From Rhizobium freirei PRF 81 (GTDB lineage: Bacteria; Pseudomonadota; Alphaproteobacteria; Rhizobiales; Rhizobiaceae): a DNA stretch of 64,000 nucleotides. The DNA lies in NCBI RefSeq assembly GCF_000359745.1, contig NZ_AQHN01000089.1:391001-455000 (forward strand). The letters run 5' to 3'. A model generated the notes under the pieces. The model was not told the DNA's origin, ran no database searches, and saw nothing but the letters and a program-made list of their open reading frames with translations. Below are positions 1 to 8,750 of the stretch, piece after piece. Numbering within the stretch: position 1 is the first letter of the stretch; each line of letters opens with the position of its first letter. The position numbers and the translations under genes were made by a program.

Positions 1-1656
1 ATGTTGCTTCCCGCCGTTGGTGCCGTGTCCGCTGTAAGCGTATCTGTTGAGAAACCTGTCGTCGCAACGGCGGAGACCTCCGGGCTCCAGACCGCCGCAA
101 CACCGTTGGCGGTCTTGTCGAGTGCGGTCAATGCTACCGTCGAGGGCAAGCTGAACATGCTGCTGGTGGCGGCGCGCGAGCGGATGCTCGACAGCTTGCT
201 GTCGGCAATCGACGTAGCGGCGCGGGTGTTGAATGTTTCGCGCGAACCGGGCGAGAGCAACGCCGCCTATGCGCAGCGCGTCGCCGACGCAATCACCAAC
301 CTGACGCCGCAGCAGCTTGTTGCCGCACAACGGCAGTTGGACGCGCAGATGAGCGCGCCCGTGCCATTGCCGTTGCTCGCCGCCGCCTTGGCGGATCCCG
401 AAAGCCCGCAAGCGGTTCAGCTGGCCTTCAGCCTGGAACAGGCAGCGGCCGCCGAACCCGATGCAGTGCTGAAGGCGGTCGTCAATTCATACGGGCAGAA
501 TGCCGGAGAAACGAAGCCGGCGGCAGCTCAGTTGTCAGCGTCGGCGCCGCTGCAGAAAACGGTCGATATCGCCGCAGAGGTGGCAAGCTTAACGTCTCCC
601 CCGAAGGAAGCAGTCGCTGCCGCAACCACCCAATCTGCCGGCGCCCAGCCTTCGGCCGTGCCACCGGGAGCACCTCAATCCGGTATTGCACCGCAACCAG
701 TTCCCGCGCCTGTGAGTGCCGCCACAGCGACGCCCACGCAAGTGCTGGCCCAAAACGGAGCAGCTCCGACGCCGCAAGCTGTGCTCGCCAGCTCCGGCAT
801 GAGTGCAGTCCCGCCTTCACAGCTCGTTGCATCTCTCGCAGAGGATCTGGCCGCTGCGCCGTTGCTGGCGGCGATTGCCACGGAGGCCAAGCTCCCGATC
901 GAAATCGAATTGATCAGGTCACCGCTGACACTCCCGCCGGTGCCGCGTGACATTCAGCAAATCCAGGCCGCTATCAGAGAGGGGTTGCAGGTCGTCATCA
1001 AGCCGCCCGTCATGGCCGTCAGCTCTGATCTCCAGCAGATCATCAACAATCCGACGGCCTCTGTAGAGAAGATCATAGCGCAGGCGTTGACTGCCAATGC
1101 CGCAGGGCAAACGCCGCCGCAACCGGCTGTCGACGAGAGCAGCAGGAGCCGCCTCATCCCGGCCGTCGCGATGCCTGCGTCACCGGCGGATGAGCCGGAA
1201 ACCGCCGCTTCCGCTGCCGCATCGTCCGGCAAGCCGCAGGTGCTGGCCGCCTCGGCCGCCGCCATGGCCGTTTACGATACGGCGGAGCAGGCGGGAATGC
1301 CGGTCTCCGTGCCGCTCGGTGTCCCCTTCGTGGTCGCCAATTATCTGCCGGCTGCCTCGCCTACCAAAGCAGGCGAACAGAAGCGGGTCGACCGCGTCGA
1401 TCCCGTCGACGATGAGGAAGGCGAACGCCCCGAGGACGAAGAAACGGCGCAGCATCAGGATCAGGACGAACCGCGCGCGGAGGAGCCGCCGGCGCAGATG
1501 GCCGAAGAAGTCGTCGATGATGTGGAAACGGAGCCGGTCTCCTCCCGGATTGAGGCCGTTCCGCCGGAGATGGCTGCCTTGCCGTCGCCTTCGCTAAGCG
1601 ATCGCCAGCAAGACCACGCCTTCGATTTCTATCGGCGCATGGTGGCCTGGGAATAG
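1..1656 (+). CDS. Ala/Pro-rich protein of unknown function, possibly 5'-partial
   Basis: The reading frame is open from the first base, and the first codon is ATG, so the true start may lie here or upstream. The 551 visible residues are dominated by Ala, Pro, Gln and Val, with no transmembrane helix or catalytic motif I recognise. The stretch from about residue 455 to 515 is strongly acidic (Asp/Glu runs), and the last residues (FYRRMVAWE) look like a short conserved end. This composition suggests a largely disordered linker-type protein. It is convergent with rpsA and shares a bidirectional terminator with it. No function can be assigned; a low-complexity scaffold or secretion-related protein is only a guess. 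Confidence 0.6.
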   Translation: MLLPAVGAVSAVSVSVEKPVVATAETSGLQTAATPLAVLSSAVNATVEGKLNMLLVAARERMLDSLLSAIDVAARVLNVSREPGESNAAYAQRVADAITNLTPQQLVAAQRQLDAQMSAPVPLPLLAAALADPESPQAVQLAFSLEQAAAAEPDAVLKAVVNSYGQNAGETKPAAAQLSASAPLQKTVDIAAEVASLTSPPKEAVAAATTQSAGAQPSAVPPGAPQSGIAPQPVPAPVSAATATPTQVLAQNGAAPTPQAVLASSGMSAVPPSQLVASLAEDLAAAPLLAAIATEAKLPIEIELIRSPLTLPPVPRDIQQIQAAIREGLQVVIKPPVMAVSSDLQQIINNPTASVEKIIAQALTANAAGQTPPQPAVDESSRSRLIPAVAMPASPADEPETAASAAASSGKPQVLAASAAAMAVYDTAEQAGMPVSVPLGVPFVVANYLPAASPTKAGEQKRVDRVDPVDDEEGERPEDEETAQHQDQDEPRAEEPPAQMAEEVVDDVETEPVSSRIEAVPPEMAALPSPSLSDRQQDHAFDFYRRMVAWE

Positions 1657-1710
1657 ACGCATCGGGAATGAAATAGCCGGCCCAAGCTCGGCACGACGGA
1701 CAAAGAAAAA

Positions 1711-1740
1711 CCCGCCGGATCGCTCCGGCGGGTCTTTTAT
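1711..1740. terminator. Bidirectional Rho-independent terminator between the unknown gene and rpsA
   Basis: A perfect 9-bp stem (CCCGCCGGA / TCCGGCGGG, loop TCGC) is flanked by TCTTTTATTT on the plus strand and by TTTTTCTTTG on the minus strand. It can therefore end both convergent transcripts. Confidence 0.85.
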
Positions 1741-1760
1741 TTCCAGGTTTCGACCGAAGA

Positions 1761-3464
1761 TTATTCGGCGTTGCGGTTCTTCAGAGCCGCACCCAGGATG
1801 TCGCCGAGCGAAGCGCCCGAGTCGGAAGAACCGAACTGAGCGACGGCTTCCTTCTCTTCTGCGATTTCCAGAGCCTTGATCGACAGCATGATCTTGCGGT
1901 CCTTCTTGGAGAAGTTGGTGACGCGAGCGTCGACAACCTGACCAACAGAGAAACGCTCCGGACGCTGTTCGTCACGGTCACGCGACAGATCGGCGCGGCG
2001 GATGAACGAGGTGATGTCTTCGTGGTTGACGAGCTTCACTTCGATGCCGCCGTCGTTGACTGCGATGACTTCGCAGGAAACGACTGCATTCTTGCGCAGG
2101 TCGCCGGAAGCAGCAGCTTCGCCGACTGCGTCCTTGCCAAGCTGCTTGATGCCGAGCGAGATGCGTTCCTTCTCGACGTCGACGTCGAGAACGACAGCCT
2201 TGACGACGTCACCCTTGTTGTACTCTTCGATGACCTGCTCGCCCGGACGGTTCCAGTCGAGGTCGGAGAGGTGAACCATGCCGTCCACATCGCCGTCGAG
2301 GCCGATGAACAGGCCGAATTCGGTCTTGTTCTTGACTTCGCCTTCGACTTCGGTGCCAGCCGGATGGTTGCGGGCGAATGCTGCCCACGGGTTTTCCAGC
2401 GTCTGCTTCAGGCCGAGCGAGATACGACGCTTGGTCGGATCGACTTCGAGAACGACGACTTCGACTTCCTGGCTCGTGGACAGGATCTTGCCGGGGTGAA
2501 CGTTCTTCTTGGTCCAGGACATTTCCGAGATGTGGATGAGGCCTTCGATGCCCGGCTCCAGCTCGACGAACGCACCGTAGTCGGTGATGTTCGTGACCGT
2601 ACCGGAGATCTTCTTGCCTTCCGGATACTTGGCCTGGATGCCATCCCACGGATCGCTCTCGAGCTGCTTCATGCCGAGCGAGATGCGGTGGGTTTCCTGG
2701 TTGATGCGGATGATCTGTACCTTGACCTGCTGGCCGATGGACAGGATTTCCGACGGATGGTTCACACGGCGCCATGCCATGTCGGTGACGTGCAGCAGGC
2801 CGTCGATGCCGCCGAGGTCAACGAACGCACCGTAATCGGTGATGTTCTTGACGACGCCGTCAACAACCTGGCCTTCTTCGAGGTTCTGAACGATTTCAGA
2901 ACGCTGCTCGGCACGGGACTCTTCCAGAACCGTACGGCGCGAAACGACGATGTTGCCGCGGCGCTTGTCCATCTTGAGGATTTCGAAGGGCTGCGGGTTG
3001 TGCATCAGCGGGGTAACGTCGCGGATCGGACGGATATCGACCTGCGAACGCGGCAGGAAGGCGATAGCGCCGTCGAGATCGACGGTGAAGCCGCCCTTGA
3101 CCTGGTTGAAGATCACGCCTTCAACGCGCTCGCCAGCTTCGAACTTGGCTTCGAGCTTGATCCAGCTTTCTTCGCGGCGAGCCTTTTCGCGCGACAGAAC
3201 GGCTTCGCCAAGCGCGTTTTCGATGCGCTCGACATAGACTTCGACTTCATCGCCAACCTTGAGCGTGCCGTCCTTGGCGCGTGCACCGAATTCCTTCAGC
3301 GCGATACGGCCTTCGACCTTGAGGCCGACGTCGACAACGGCAACGTCCTTCTCGATGGCGGTGACGATACCCTTGGTGACATAGCCTTCAGCCAGGTCGT
3401 TCTTGGCAAAGGATTCTTCGAGAAGAGCTGCGAAATCTTCGCGAGAGGGGGAAGTTACAGACAT
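1761..3464 (-). CDS. rpsA: 30S ribosomal protein S1
   Basis: S1 binds mRNA on the small ribosomal subunit and is needed to initiate on most messages. The 567-residue product has the expected six S1 (OB-fold) repeats, seen as recurring segments such as TDYGAFVDLGGIDGLLHVTD and TEFGLFIGL-DGMVHLSDLDW. The ATG was chosen because AGGAG lies 7 bases upstream; a longer reading frame upstream has no ribosome-binding site and would add a non-homologous leader. It lies directly downstream of cmk in the same direction, the usual rhizobial cmk-rpsA order, with a 196-base gap that may carry a separate promoter. Length and domain count are normal for the family. Confidence 0.98.
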   Translation of the reverse strand: MSVTSPSREDFAALLEESFAKNDLAEGYVTKGIVTAIEKDVAVVDVGLKVEGRIALKEFGARAKDGTLKVGDEVEVYVERIENALGEAVLSREKARREESWIKLEAKFEAGERVEGVIFNQVKGGFTVDLDGAIAFLPRSQVDIRPIRDVTPLMHNPQPFEILKMDKRRGNIVVSRRTVLEESRAEQRSEIVQNLEEGQVVDGVVKNITDYGAFVDLGGIDGLLHVTDMAWRRVNHPSEILSIGQQVKVQIIRINQETHRISLGMKQLESDPWDGIQAKYPEGKKISGTVTNITDYGAFVELEPGIEGLIHISEMSWTKKNVHPGKILSTSQEVEVVVLEVDPTKRRISLGLKQTLENPWAAFARNHPAGTEVEGEVKNKTEFGLFIGLDGDVDGMVHLSDLDWNRPGEQVIEEYNKGDVVKAVVLDVDVEKERISLGIKQLGKDAVGEAAASGDLRKNAVVSCEVIAVNDGGIEVKLVNHEDITSFIRRADLSRDRDEQRPERFSVGQVVDARVTNFSKKDRKIMLSIKALEIAEEKEAVAQFGSSDSGASLGDILGAALKNRNAE

Positions 3465-3660
3465 AAAATCTCCTGGCGTGTCCTTATTATGCAACTTGGA
3501 TTGTGCAATTTGGACACTGGTGCGCCGGTGGTTCGCGTTAAACGGGCCTGACCCCAGTCCGCCTTCCTTTGATGGAAAGCTATCCGGCGCTTGGACGGAA
3601 TGTCAGGCTACTTGAAATCGGCAGTTTCCGGCGCTGGGCGCGCGAAAGCCGCTCATATTT

Positions 3661-4293
3661 TCAGGCATTTCGGCTCAGAGCGGCGTCGACGATCGATTTA
3701 GCCTTCTGAAACGCCGCTTCTATACTCATTTCTGAGGTATCTAGCAAGTACGCGTCTTCAGCTGGTTTCAAAGGGCTGTCGGTGCGGCCCATGTCGCGCT
3801 CGTCGCGCCGCTTCACATCCTCGAAGATGGCATCGTAATCGGCGTTACCGCCAGCCTCGACGATCTCCTCGTAGCGCCGCTTTGCCCGGACTTCGACTGA
3901 CGCCGTCACATAGAGCTTTACCGGTGCGCCGGGGCAGACGACGGTGCCGATGTCGCGGCCGTCGAGCACGGCGCCTGGCGTCTTCTCGGCAAAACGGCGC
4001 TGTGCTTCGACCAGAGCCCGGCGCACGGCCGGCATGACGGCGATCTTCGACGCGGCTTCGCCGATCTCGTGTTGGGACAGAACTGCCCTGTCGAGTCCGG
4101 CCAGATCAACCTTCAGCGCCATGTTCTCGGCCACGGCTTCGTCGTCTAGCGGCAGTCCGGCATCGAGGAGCGCCTTGGCGGTGGCGCGGTAGGTGAGGCC
4201 GGTGTCGAGATGATGAAAGCCATAGGTTTCAGCGATCCGGCGCGCCAGAGTTCCCTTGCCGGCGGCCGCAGGCCCGTCGATGGCGATGATCAT
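3661..4293 (-). CDS. cmk: Cytidylate kinase
   Basis: Phosphorylates CMP and dCMP with ATP in pyrimidine nucleotide recycling. The 210-residue protein opens with the P-loop GPAAAGKGTLA (residues 6-16), followed by the CMP-binding region around LDTGLTYRA and the motif LDGRDIGTVVCP typical of bacterial Cmk. It is upstream of rpsA on the same strand, a conserved pairing in proteobacteria. In related rhizobia aroA usually precedes cmk, but here a PaiB-like gene takes that place 28 bases upstream. Confidence 0.97.
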   Translation of the reverse strand: MIIAIDGPAAAGKGTLARRIAETYGFHHLDTGLTYRATAKALLDAGLPLDDEAVAENMALKVDLAGLDRAVLSQHEIGEAASKIAVMPAVRRALVEAQRRFAEKTPGAVLDGRDIGTVVCPGAPVKLYVTASVEVRAKRRYEEIVEAGGNADYDAIFEDVKRRDERDMGRTDSPLKPAEDAYLLDTSEMSIEAAFQKAKSIVDAALSRNA

Positions 4294-4321
4294 GTCTTTT
4301 TCGTCCCTACACCATATCCCG

Positions 4322-4957
4322 TTATTTGCTGTAGCGACGCACCAGATCGGCCATTTCGGCAGCCTCTGTTCGATCGATTGCCCCGAGGCCCTCGGCCACG
4401 CCCTGTCGGTCAGCCAGCGGCCGGTTCTGGCTCACCTTCCATTTGCCGTCAATCGTCTCGATGTCGATTTCGATGCCGATGATGCCCTTCATTTGGGCGG
4501 CGATGAATTCCGGCGGCGCATCCTCCACCGCCCAGGGCTCAGCGCGGTCGCTCTCGTTCTCGCCCGTCAGCGCGCCGATCTGCGTGCGCAGCCAGGCGGG
4601 ATCGTCGATGATGCGCGCGCTCCCGCGAACCTGCACGATTGCATAGTTCCAGGTCGGCACGACCTTGCCGGTTTCCCGCTTCGTCGCATACCAGGATGGC
4701 GTGATGTAGGTATCGGCTCCCTGGAAGACGACGAGGACGGGGGCGCCGTCAGCGATTTCGCGCCACTGGCCGTTTGCCCTTGCGACGTGGGCCTGAAGGG
4801 TGCCTTTGGGCGAAAGCGCCGTATTCAGATGAAATGGCACGGGATTGGCGATCAGTCCGCCGTCGCCCGCCGTGATAAGCAGTCCCAGCGGATGGGCGCG
4901 GATCAGCTGGTGCTGCGTGCTAAGATCGTCTTCGCGATGATGTGGAGGCTGATACAT
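4322..4957 (-). CDS. PaiB-like FMN-binding regulator/flavoprotein
   Basis: The 211-residue sequence starts MYQPPHHRE and continues with LIRAHPLGLLIT and NPVPFHL, the signature of the PaiB/FMN-binding split-barrel family. The central WYATKRETGKVVPTWNYA segment is also characteristic. Bacillus PaiB acts with PaiA as a negative regulator of sporulation and protease genes, but in alphaproteobacteria the role is untested and a flavin-dependent function is equally possible. It has no helix-turn-helix. It sits just upstream of cmk, where aroA is expected in relatives. Confidence 0.85.
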   Translation of the reverse strand: MYQPPHHREDDLSTQHQLIRAHPLGLLITAGDGGLIANPVPFHLNTALSPKGTLQAHVARANGQWREIADGAPVLVVFQGADTYITPSWYATKRETGKVVPTWNYAIVQVRGSARIIDDPAWLRTQIGALTGENESDRAEPWAVEDAPPEFIAAQMKGIIGIEIDIETIDGKWKVSQNRPLADRQGVAEGLGAIDRTEAAEMADLVRRYSK

Positions 4958-5359
4958 GGCTTCCGTCCGTTTGTCGCGCCGTTCTCGGAAACCTCGTGCA
5001 CAAGGCTTCGAACGGCCATCCGCGCGGTCTACCAGCCATTGGCTTGGATCGTCGCGTTCAATCTTGTCATGATAGCAAAAAATCGGGAAAACATCGTGGC
5101 TATGTCGTGCAGGCCGGGGCTCGTCGCGGCCGGCTGCAATGCTCTTGCACGGGAGGTTCGAGGGGTTGCACCGGCCCGCTGCTGAAGGCCGGCTAACCCC
5201 TCATCGCGCAATGCACGAAAACCGCGTGCAAAGCGGCATGAACTTTAGCTTTGACAGAAACGGCCGCAACGATTAAGGGGACCGGCTGATATTTCCCTTA
5301 AAACGCCGGCTTCCCCGGCATTGCCGAATTTTCCTTCGGCCATTCATGAGGCTTTGACA
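4958..5359. other. 402-base gene-free interval between the PaiB-like gene and the TIGR02300 gene
   Basis: I find no credible gene or RNA here. A TTGACA hexamer at 5251-5256 could be the -35 of a promoter for the downstream TIGR02300 gene, but the hexamer 17 bases later (TAAGGG) is a poor -10. No recognisable remnant of aroA is visible. Confidence 0.4.
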
Positions 5360-5740
5360 GTGGCGAAAGCGGAACTTGGAACAAAACGTACCGACCCGGA
5401 TACCGGCAAGAAGTTCTATGACCTGAACCGGGATCCGGTGATCTCGCCCTATACCGGCAAGTCCTGGCCCTTGTCCTTCTTCGAGGAAACCTCCGCAGCG
5501 AAGGAAGTTCCGGAAGAAGAGGAAGTCGCCGAAGTCGATACCGAAAACACGGAAGTCGAACTGGTTTCGCTCGAGGACGCCGATGAGGCTGCAGCCGGCG
5601 ACGATATTCCGGATATCGGCGACGACGATGTCGAAATCGGCGACGATGACGACGACACCTTCCTCGAAGCCGACGAAGACGAAGATGATGACGATATGAG
5701 CGACATCATCGGCGTCACCGGCGACGACGACGACGTTTGA
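5360..5740 (+). CDS. TIGR02300 family acidic protein (FYDLN domain)
   Basis: A 126-residue protein with the diagnostic N-terminus AKAELGTKRTDPDTGKKFYDLN and PYTGKSWP, followed by a very acidic tail (Asp/Glu runs to the C-terminus). The function of this alphaproteobacterial family is unknown. The GTG start was chosen because GAGG lies 8 bases upstream and the family begins with this (M)AKAELG sequence; the ATG-like extension upstream encodes unrelated residues. It is followed by its own terminator and by tRNA-Ala, a common rhizobial order. Confidence 0.93.
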   Translation: MAKAELGTKRTDPDTGKKFYDLNRDPVISPYTGKSWPLSFFEETSAAKEVPEEEEVAEVDTENTEVELVSLEDADEAAAGDDIPDIGDDDVEIGDDDDDTFLEADEDEDDDDMSDIIGVTGDDDDV

Positions 5741-5751
5741 TCTGACGACAA

Positions 5752-5792
5752 TCGGCCCGGTAACAAAGAAAAATTTCCCGGGCCGAATTTTT
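5752..5792 (+). terminator. Terminator of the TIGR02300 gene
   Basis: A 9-bp stem TCGGCCCGG / CCGGGCCGA (5752-5760 with 5778-5786) encloses a 17-base A-rich loop and is followed by ATTTTTC. Confidence 0.7.
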
Positions 5793-5796
5793 CGGC

Positions 5797-5825
5797 TTGC
5801 TATCTGCAAAAACCAGAAGTAATAA
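5797..5825 (+). promoter_or_regulatory. Probable sigma-70 promoter of tRNA-Ala
   Basis: TTGCTA and TAATAA are separated by exactly 17 bases and lie about 67 bases before the tRNA. The inference rests on hexamer match and position only. Confidence 0.5.
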
Positions 5826-5891
5826 GCCGCCACCCCGACGGGCGAAGCGCTCGGAAGGGACCCAGGGCCGGTCAAACGGCACCATCTTGAT

Positions 5892-5967
<76 letters not shown>

Positions 5968-6153
5968 GCCTTCGCTCTCCGAGCTTCGGCTCGGCAAGCC
6001 AGCAGACGAAGGCTGTCGCGCTGAAGTTACGCAGTAACGAAAGCGGACTTTCTCCAAGCAAGCTCGATGAATTAAATTTGAAGATGTTCTTTCGGACAAT
6101 TGGTCGATAGCGCACTGGTTGTGCCGCTGCTGGCATCCGCTATCATGCTGTGC

Positions 6154-6393
6154 ATGAAGTACGTCTACATCCTTAAAAGCTGCGATTTTCCCGACCGTCA
6201 CTACGTTGGTGTGACTGCAGACCTGAAAGCTCGTTTGGCAAAGCACAATGCCAGAGAAGTGCCTCACACATCGAAATATGCGCCATGGTCGGTCAAAACC
6301 TACATTGCCTTCTCGGACGAGACGCAGGCGCTCGAGTTCGAAAAATATCTCAAATCCGGATCGGGACGTGCCTTTGCGAAGAAGAGATTGTAA
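6154..6393 (+). CDS. GIY-YIG nuclease-domain small protein
   Basis: A 79-residue protein beginning MKYVYILKS and continuing HYVGVTADLKARLAKHN, the variant GIY-YIG core of the UPF0213-type family. The tail ALEFEKYLKSGSGRAFAKKRL carries the conserved Glu and basic end typical of these single-domain proteins. Related proteins are predicted endonucleases with uncertain substrates. The start at the MKYVYIL methionine matches the family; an upstream extension would add hydrophobic, non-conserved residues. It stands alone downstream of tRNA-Ala. Confidence 0.85.
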   Translation: MKYVYILKSCDFPDRHYVGVTADLKARLAKHNAREVPHTSKYAPWSVKTYIAFSDETQALEFEKYLKSGSGRAFAKKRL

Positions 6394-6499
6394 TTGCGCC
6401 GTGCCTCGGCGGGTCGCTTCGAATCGACGCCATAACATTCCGCATCCCCCCAACTTCATGCTAGCCTCCGATCTCCCGCAACTCACCCCGATTCGCCCC

Positions 6500-7222
6500 A
6501 TGACCAGACAGCGCCGCCGTCGCCTCATTAAGACCCGCCGTACGGTGACGGGGTTGGTGCTCGTCGCCTCGATTGCATTTCTCGCCGGCATGACCGATGC
6601 CGTCGGTCTGATGCTGACGGGCAATTTCGTGTCGTTCATGACCGGCAATACGACGCGGGCGGCGATTGCGCTTGGAACGGGGGATTTCGGTCATGCGGTG
6701 GTGCTGTTTTCCGCCATTCTGACATTCATTGCCGGCAATGCGCTTGGGATCGTCATCGCCCATGCGGCCGACCGGCGGGCTTTCGTCGTGCTTGCCTGCG
6801 TCAGCATCCTTCTGGCTGTGGCCGCCGGCTTTGCAGAGCCGTCGCTGGTTCTGGTGCAATTCTTTCTCGTGGTGCTCGCCATGGGCCTGGTCAATGCCAC
6901 GGTCGAACATATTGAAGGCCTGCCGATCGGGCTGACCTACGTCACCGGGGCGCTGTCGCGATTCGGCCGCGGCATCGGCCGCTTCCTGCTGGGCGAGCGG
7001 AATTTTGCCTGGACCGTACAGATCGTGCCCTGGAGCGGCATGATATCAGGCGCCATCATCGGCGCGCTTCTCGCGCGCACCTTTGGGGCACATGCGCTCT
7101 GGCTGGTTTCGATGGTCGCGCTCGTCCTGGCGCTGTCGACGCTTTTCATCCCCCGCCCGCTGCAGCGCCGCTTCAATCAGCACTTCGTGGCATCGGCTCC
7201 GCTGGCGCGACGATCGAAATAG
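6500..7222 (+). CDS. DUF1275 (YoaK-like) membrane protein
   Basis: About 240 residues with six likely transmembrane segments after a basic N-terminus (TRQRRRRLIKTRR). The opening LVASIAFLAGMTDAVGLMLTGNFVSFMTGNTT is the DUF1275 signature. Members are inner-membrane proteins of unknown function, distantly transporter-like. An alternative ATG at 6458 would add 14 residues; neither start has a clear ribosome-binding site, so the start is uncertain. It is a monocistronic-looking gene upstream of the YdcF-like gene. Confidence 0.85.
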   Translation: MTRQRRRRLIKTRRTVTGLVLVASIAFLAGMTDAVGLMLTGNFVSFMTGNTTRAAIALGTGDFGHAVVLFSAILTFIAGNALGIVIAHAADRRAFVVLACVSILLAVAAGFAEPSLVLVQFFLVVLAMGLVNATVEHIEGLPIGLTYVTGALSRFGRGIGRFLLGERNFAWTVQIVPWSGMISGAIIGALLARTFGAHALWLVSMVALVLALSTLFIPRPLQRRFNQHFVASAPLARRSK

Positions 7223-7294
7223 CCACATTGCGGCGCACAAAATCTGCTAGGGAGAAAGCGAATCGTTTTCTACCGACAAGCGTAAGGATGTGCC

Positions 7295-8086
7295 GTGTTC
7301 GTTTTTTCGAAACTTGTCTGGATTTTCGGTCAGCCGCTGTCGCTGGCATTCCTGCTTGGTCTGCTGGCCTTCGTCTGCGGGCTGCTGCGCTGGCGAGCCA
7401 CCATGCTCACCACCTCGCTCCTTTCCACCGTCGTCCTGTTCATCACGCTCTACACGACGGCGGGCGCCTACCTCGTCCAGGGGCTGGAAGATCGCTTTCC
7501 GCGGCCGGCAGCCGACCCGGCGGATATCAAATGCATGATCGTCCTCGGCGGTGCCACCCAGAATGAGGTGACGACGGAGCGCGGCGGCTATGAGCTCGAT
7601 TCGGCCGGCGATCGCCTCATCGAGGCGCTGCGGCTGGCGCAGAAATATCCGCAGGCACGCATCGTCATTTCAGGCGGCGATGGTTCGATCGGCGGCACCT
7701 ATGAGGGCGATGCCGTCATCTCCGAGCGCTTCTTCACGGCCCTCGGGATTTCGACGAGCCGCATGGTCGAGGACAAGACCTCGCGCACCACCTTCGAGAA
7801 TGCGGTCAATACGAAGGAGCTGCTGGCACAGAACGGGCTCTCGAATTGCCTGCTCATCACCTCGGGCTTCCATATGCCGCGCTCGATGGGCATTTTCCGC
7901 AAGCAGGGCATCGATGTGGTGCCGTGGCCGGTCGATTATCGCAGCACCGGCAAGGAAACGCCCGGCTTCGATTTCACCCAGCCTTCGCGCAATGCGCAGC
8001 TCTTGGCGACCGGCCTGCGCGAATGGGTCGGCCTGGTGGGCTACTATGCCGTCGGGCGCACCTCGGCGTTTTATCCCGGACCGTAA
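7295..8086 (+). CDS. YdcF/ElyC-family (DUF218) membrane-anchored protein
   Basis: A 263-residue protein with two N-terminal transmembrane helices (about residues 13-30 and 37-58), then a DUF218 domain containing CMIVLGGATQNE, VISGGDG and SRTTFENAVNTKELL. E. coli relatives (ElyC, SanA) affect envelope integrity and peptidoglycan precursor supply. The GTG start follows AAGGA with 7 bases spacing. The domain is predicted to face the periplasm or cytoplasm depending on topology, which the sequence does not settle. Confidence 0.88.
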   Translation: MFVFSKLVWIFGQPLSLAFLLGLLAFVCGLLRWRATMLTTSLLSTVVLFITLYTTAGAYLVQGLEDRFPRPAADPADIKCMIVLGGATQNEVTTERGGYELDSAGDRLIEALRLAQKYPQARIVISGGDGSIGGTYEGDAVISERFFTALGISTSRMVEDKTSRTTFENAVNTKELLAQNGLSNCLLITSGFHMPRSMGIFRKQGIDVVPWPVDYRSTGKETPGFDFTQPSRNAQLLATGLREWVGLVGYYAVGRTSAFYPGP

Positions 8087-8130
8087 CCACGCGTCCGGAC
8101 CGTAATAACTGCGTGTCCGCGCCGTATGGC

Positions 8131-8610
8131 CTATTTCTGGGATATGGTGACGAATTTCGTGCCGCGCACCCTGACGGTGATTTCGCAAAAGGCCTCGCCA
8201 TCCTTGCGGTCGCAGAAGCGCGGATGCATCTTCATGACCAGCACCATGTTGCCGAAGCGCAGGATGAAATCGTAGCTGTAGATCTTTGCCGTGGCGACGA
8301 GCAGATACCCGCCTTCGGCGACCTGGACATAGAAGTTGTAGGGGCAGCCTTCGTCCGTGCAATAAGCCTGCTTTTCGCCCTTGCAGGTGATCTCGCCCTC
8401 GTTGATGACGATATCCATCAGCTTGTCGTTGTTGATGTCCTGCTGGGTCGCGAACTTGTCGCCGAAACTCACCTGCCCGTCGCAGCTCTTGGTGAAGTGC
8501 TCTTTCTCGAAAGCCACAGGGTCCTGCAGGATCGATTGCTGCGCCATGGCCACGGTCGGCATGATCACGAGTGCGACGAGGTTGAGGATGACGATCAGCA
8601 GGGATTTCAC
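8131..8610 (-). CDS. Putative secreted protein of unknown function
   Basis: A 159-residue product read from a GTG codon starts with a typical signal peptide (basic VKS, hydrophobic LLIVILNLVALVIMPTVAMA, then AQQ). The longer frame upstream adds a basic, non-signal leader and was rejected. The mature part has six cysteines (for example SCDG, TCKGEKQAYC, CTDEGCPYN, FCDRK, FCEI), suggesting disulphide bonds in the periplasm. No family was recognised. It converges with the YdcF-like gene and is divergent from the TRIC gene. Confidence 0.7.
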   Translation of the reverse strand: MKSLLIVILNLVALVIMPTVAMAQQSILQDPVAFEKEHFTKSCDGQVSFGDKFATQQDINNDKLMDIVINEGEITCKGEKQAYCTDEGCPYNFYVQVAEGGYLLVATAKIYSYDFILRFGNMVLVMKMHPRFCDRKDGEAFCEITVRVRGTKFVTISQK

Positions 8611-8750
8611 GGGGGATTCCTTTTCCAAGCGCCGTCGCGGCCTTGTGGGTCGCCGCAACCGCTCGGCATCTTTACGCGTGCCTGCTTGCGCGGCCCTTGC
8701 GGTCATGATTCACTTCGGGAAAATCGCCGCCTGCGCCCGTGGAGTTCTCG

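Noticed and set aside
2022..3551. Long plus-strand open frame of 509 codons opposite rpsA
   Set aside because: It is the mirror of a highly biased gene; its product is Asp/Val/Leu-rich nonsense and rpsA is certain.
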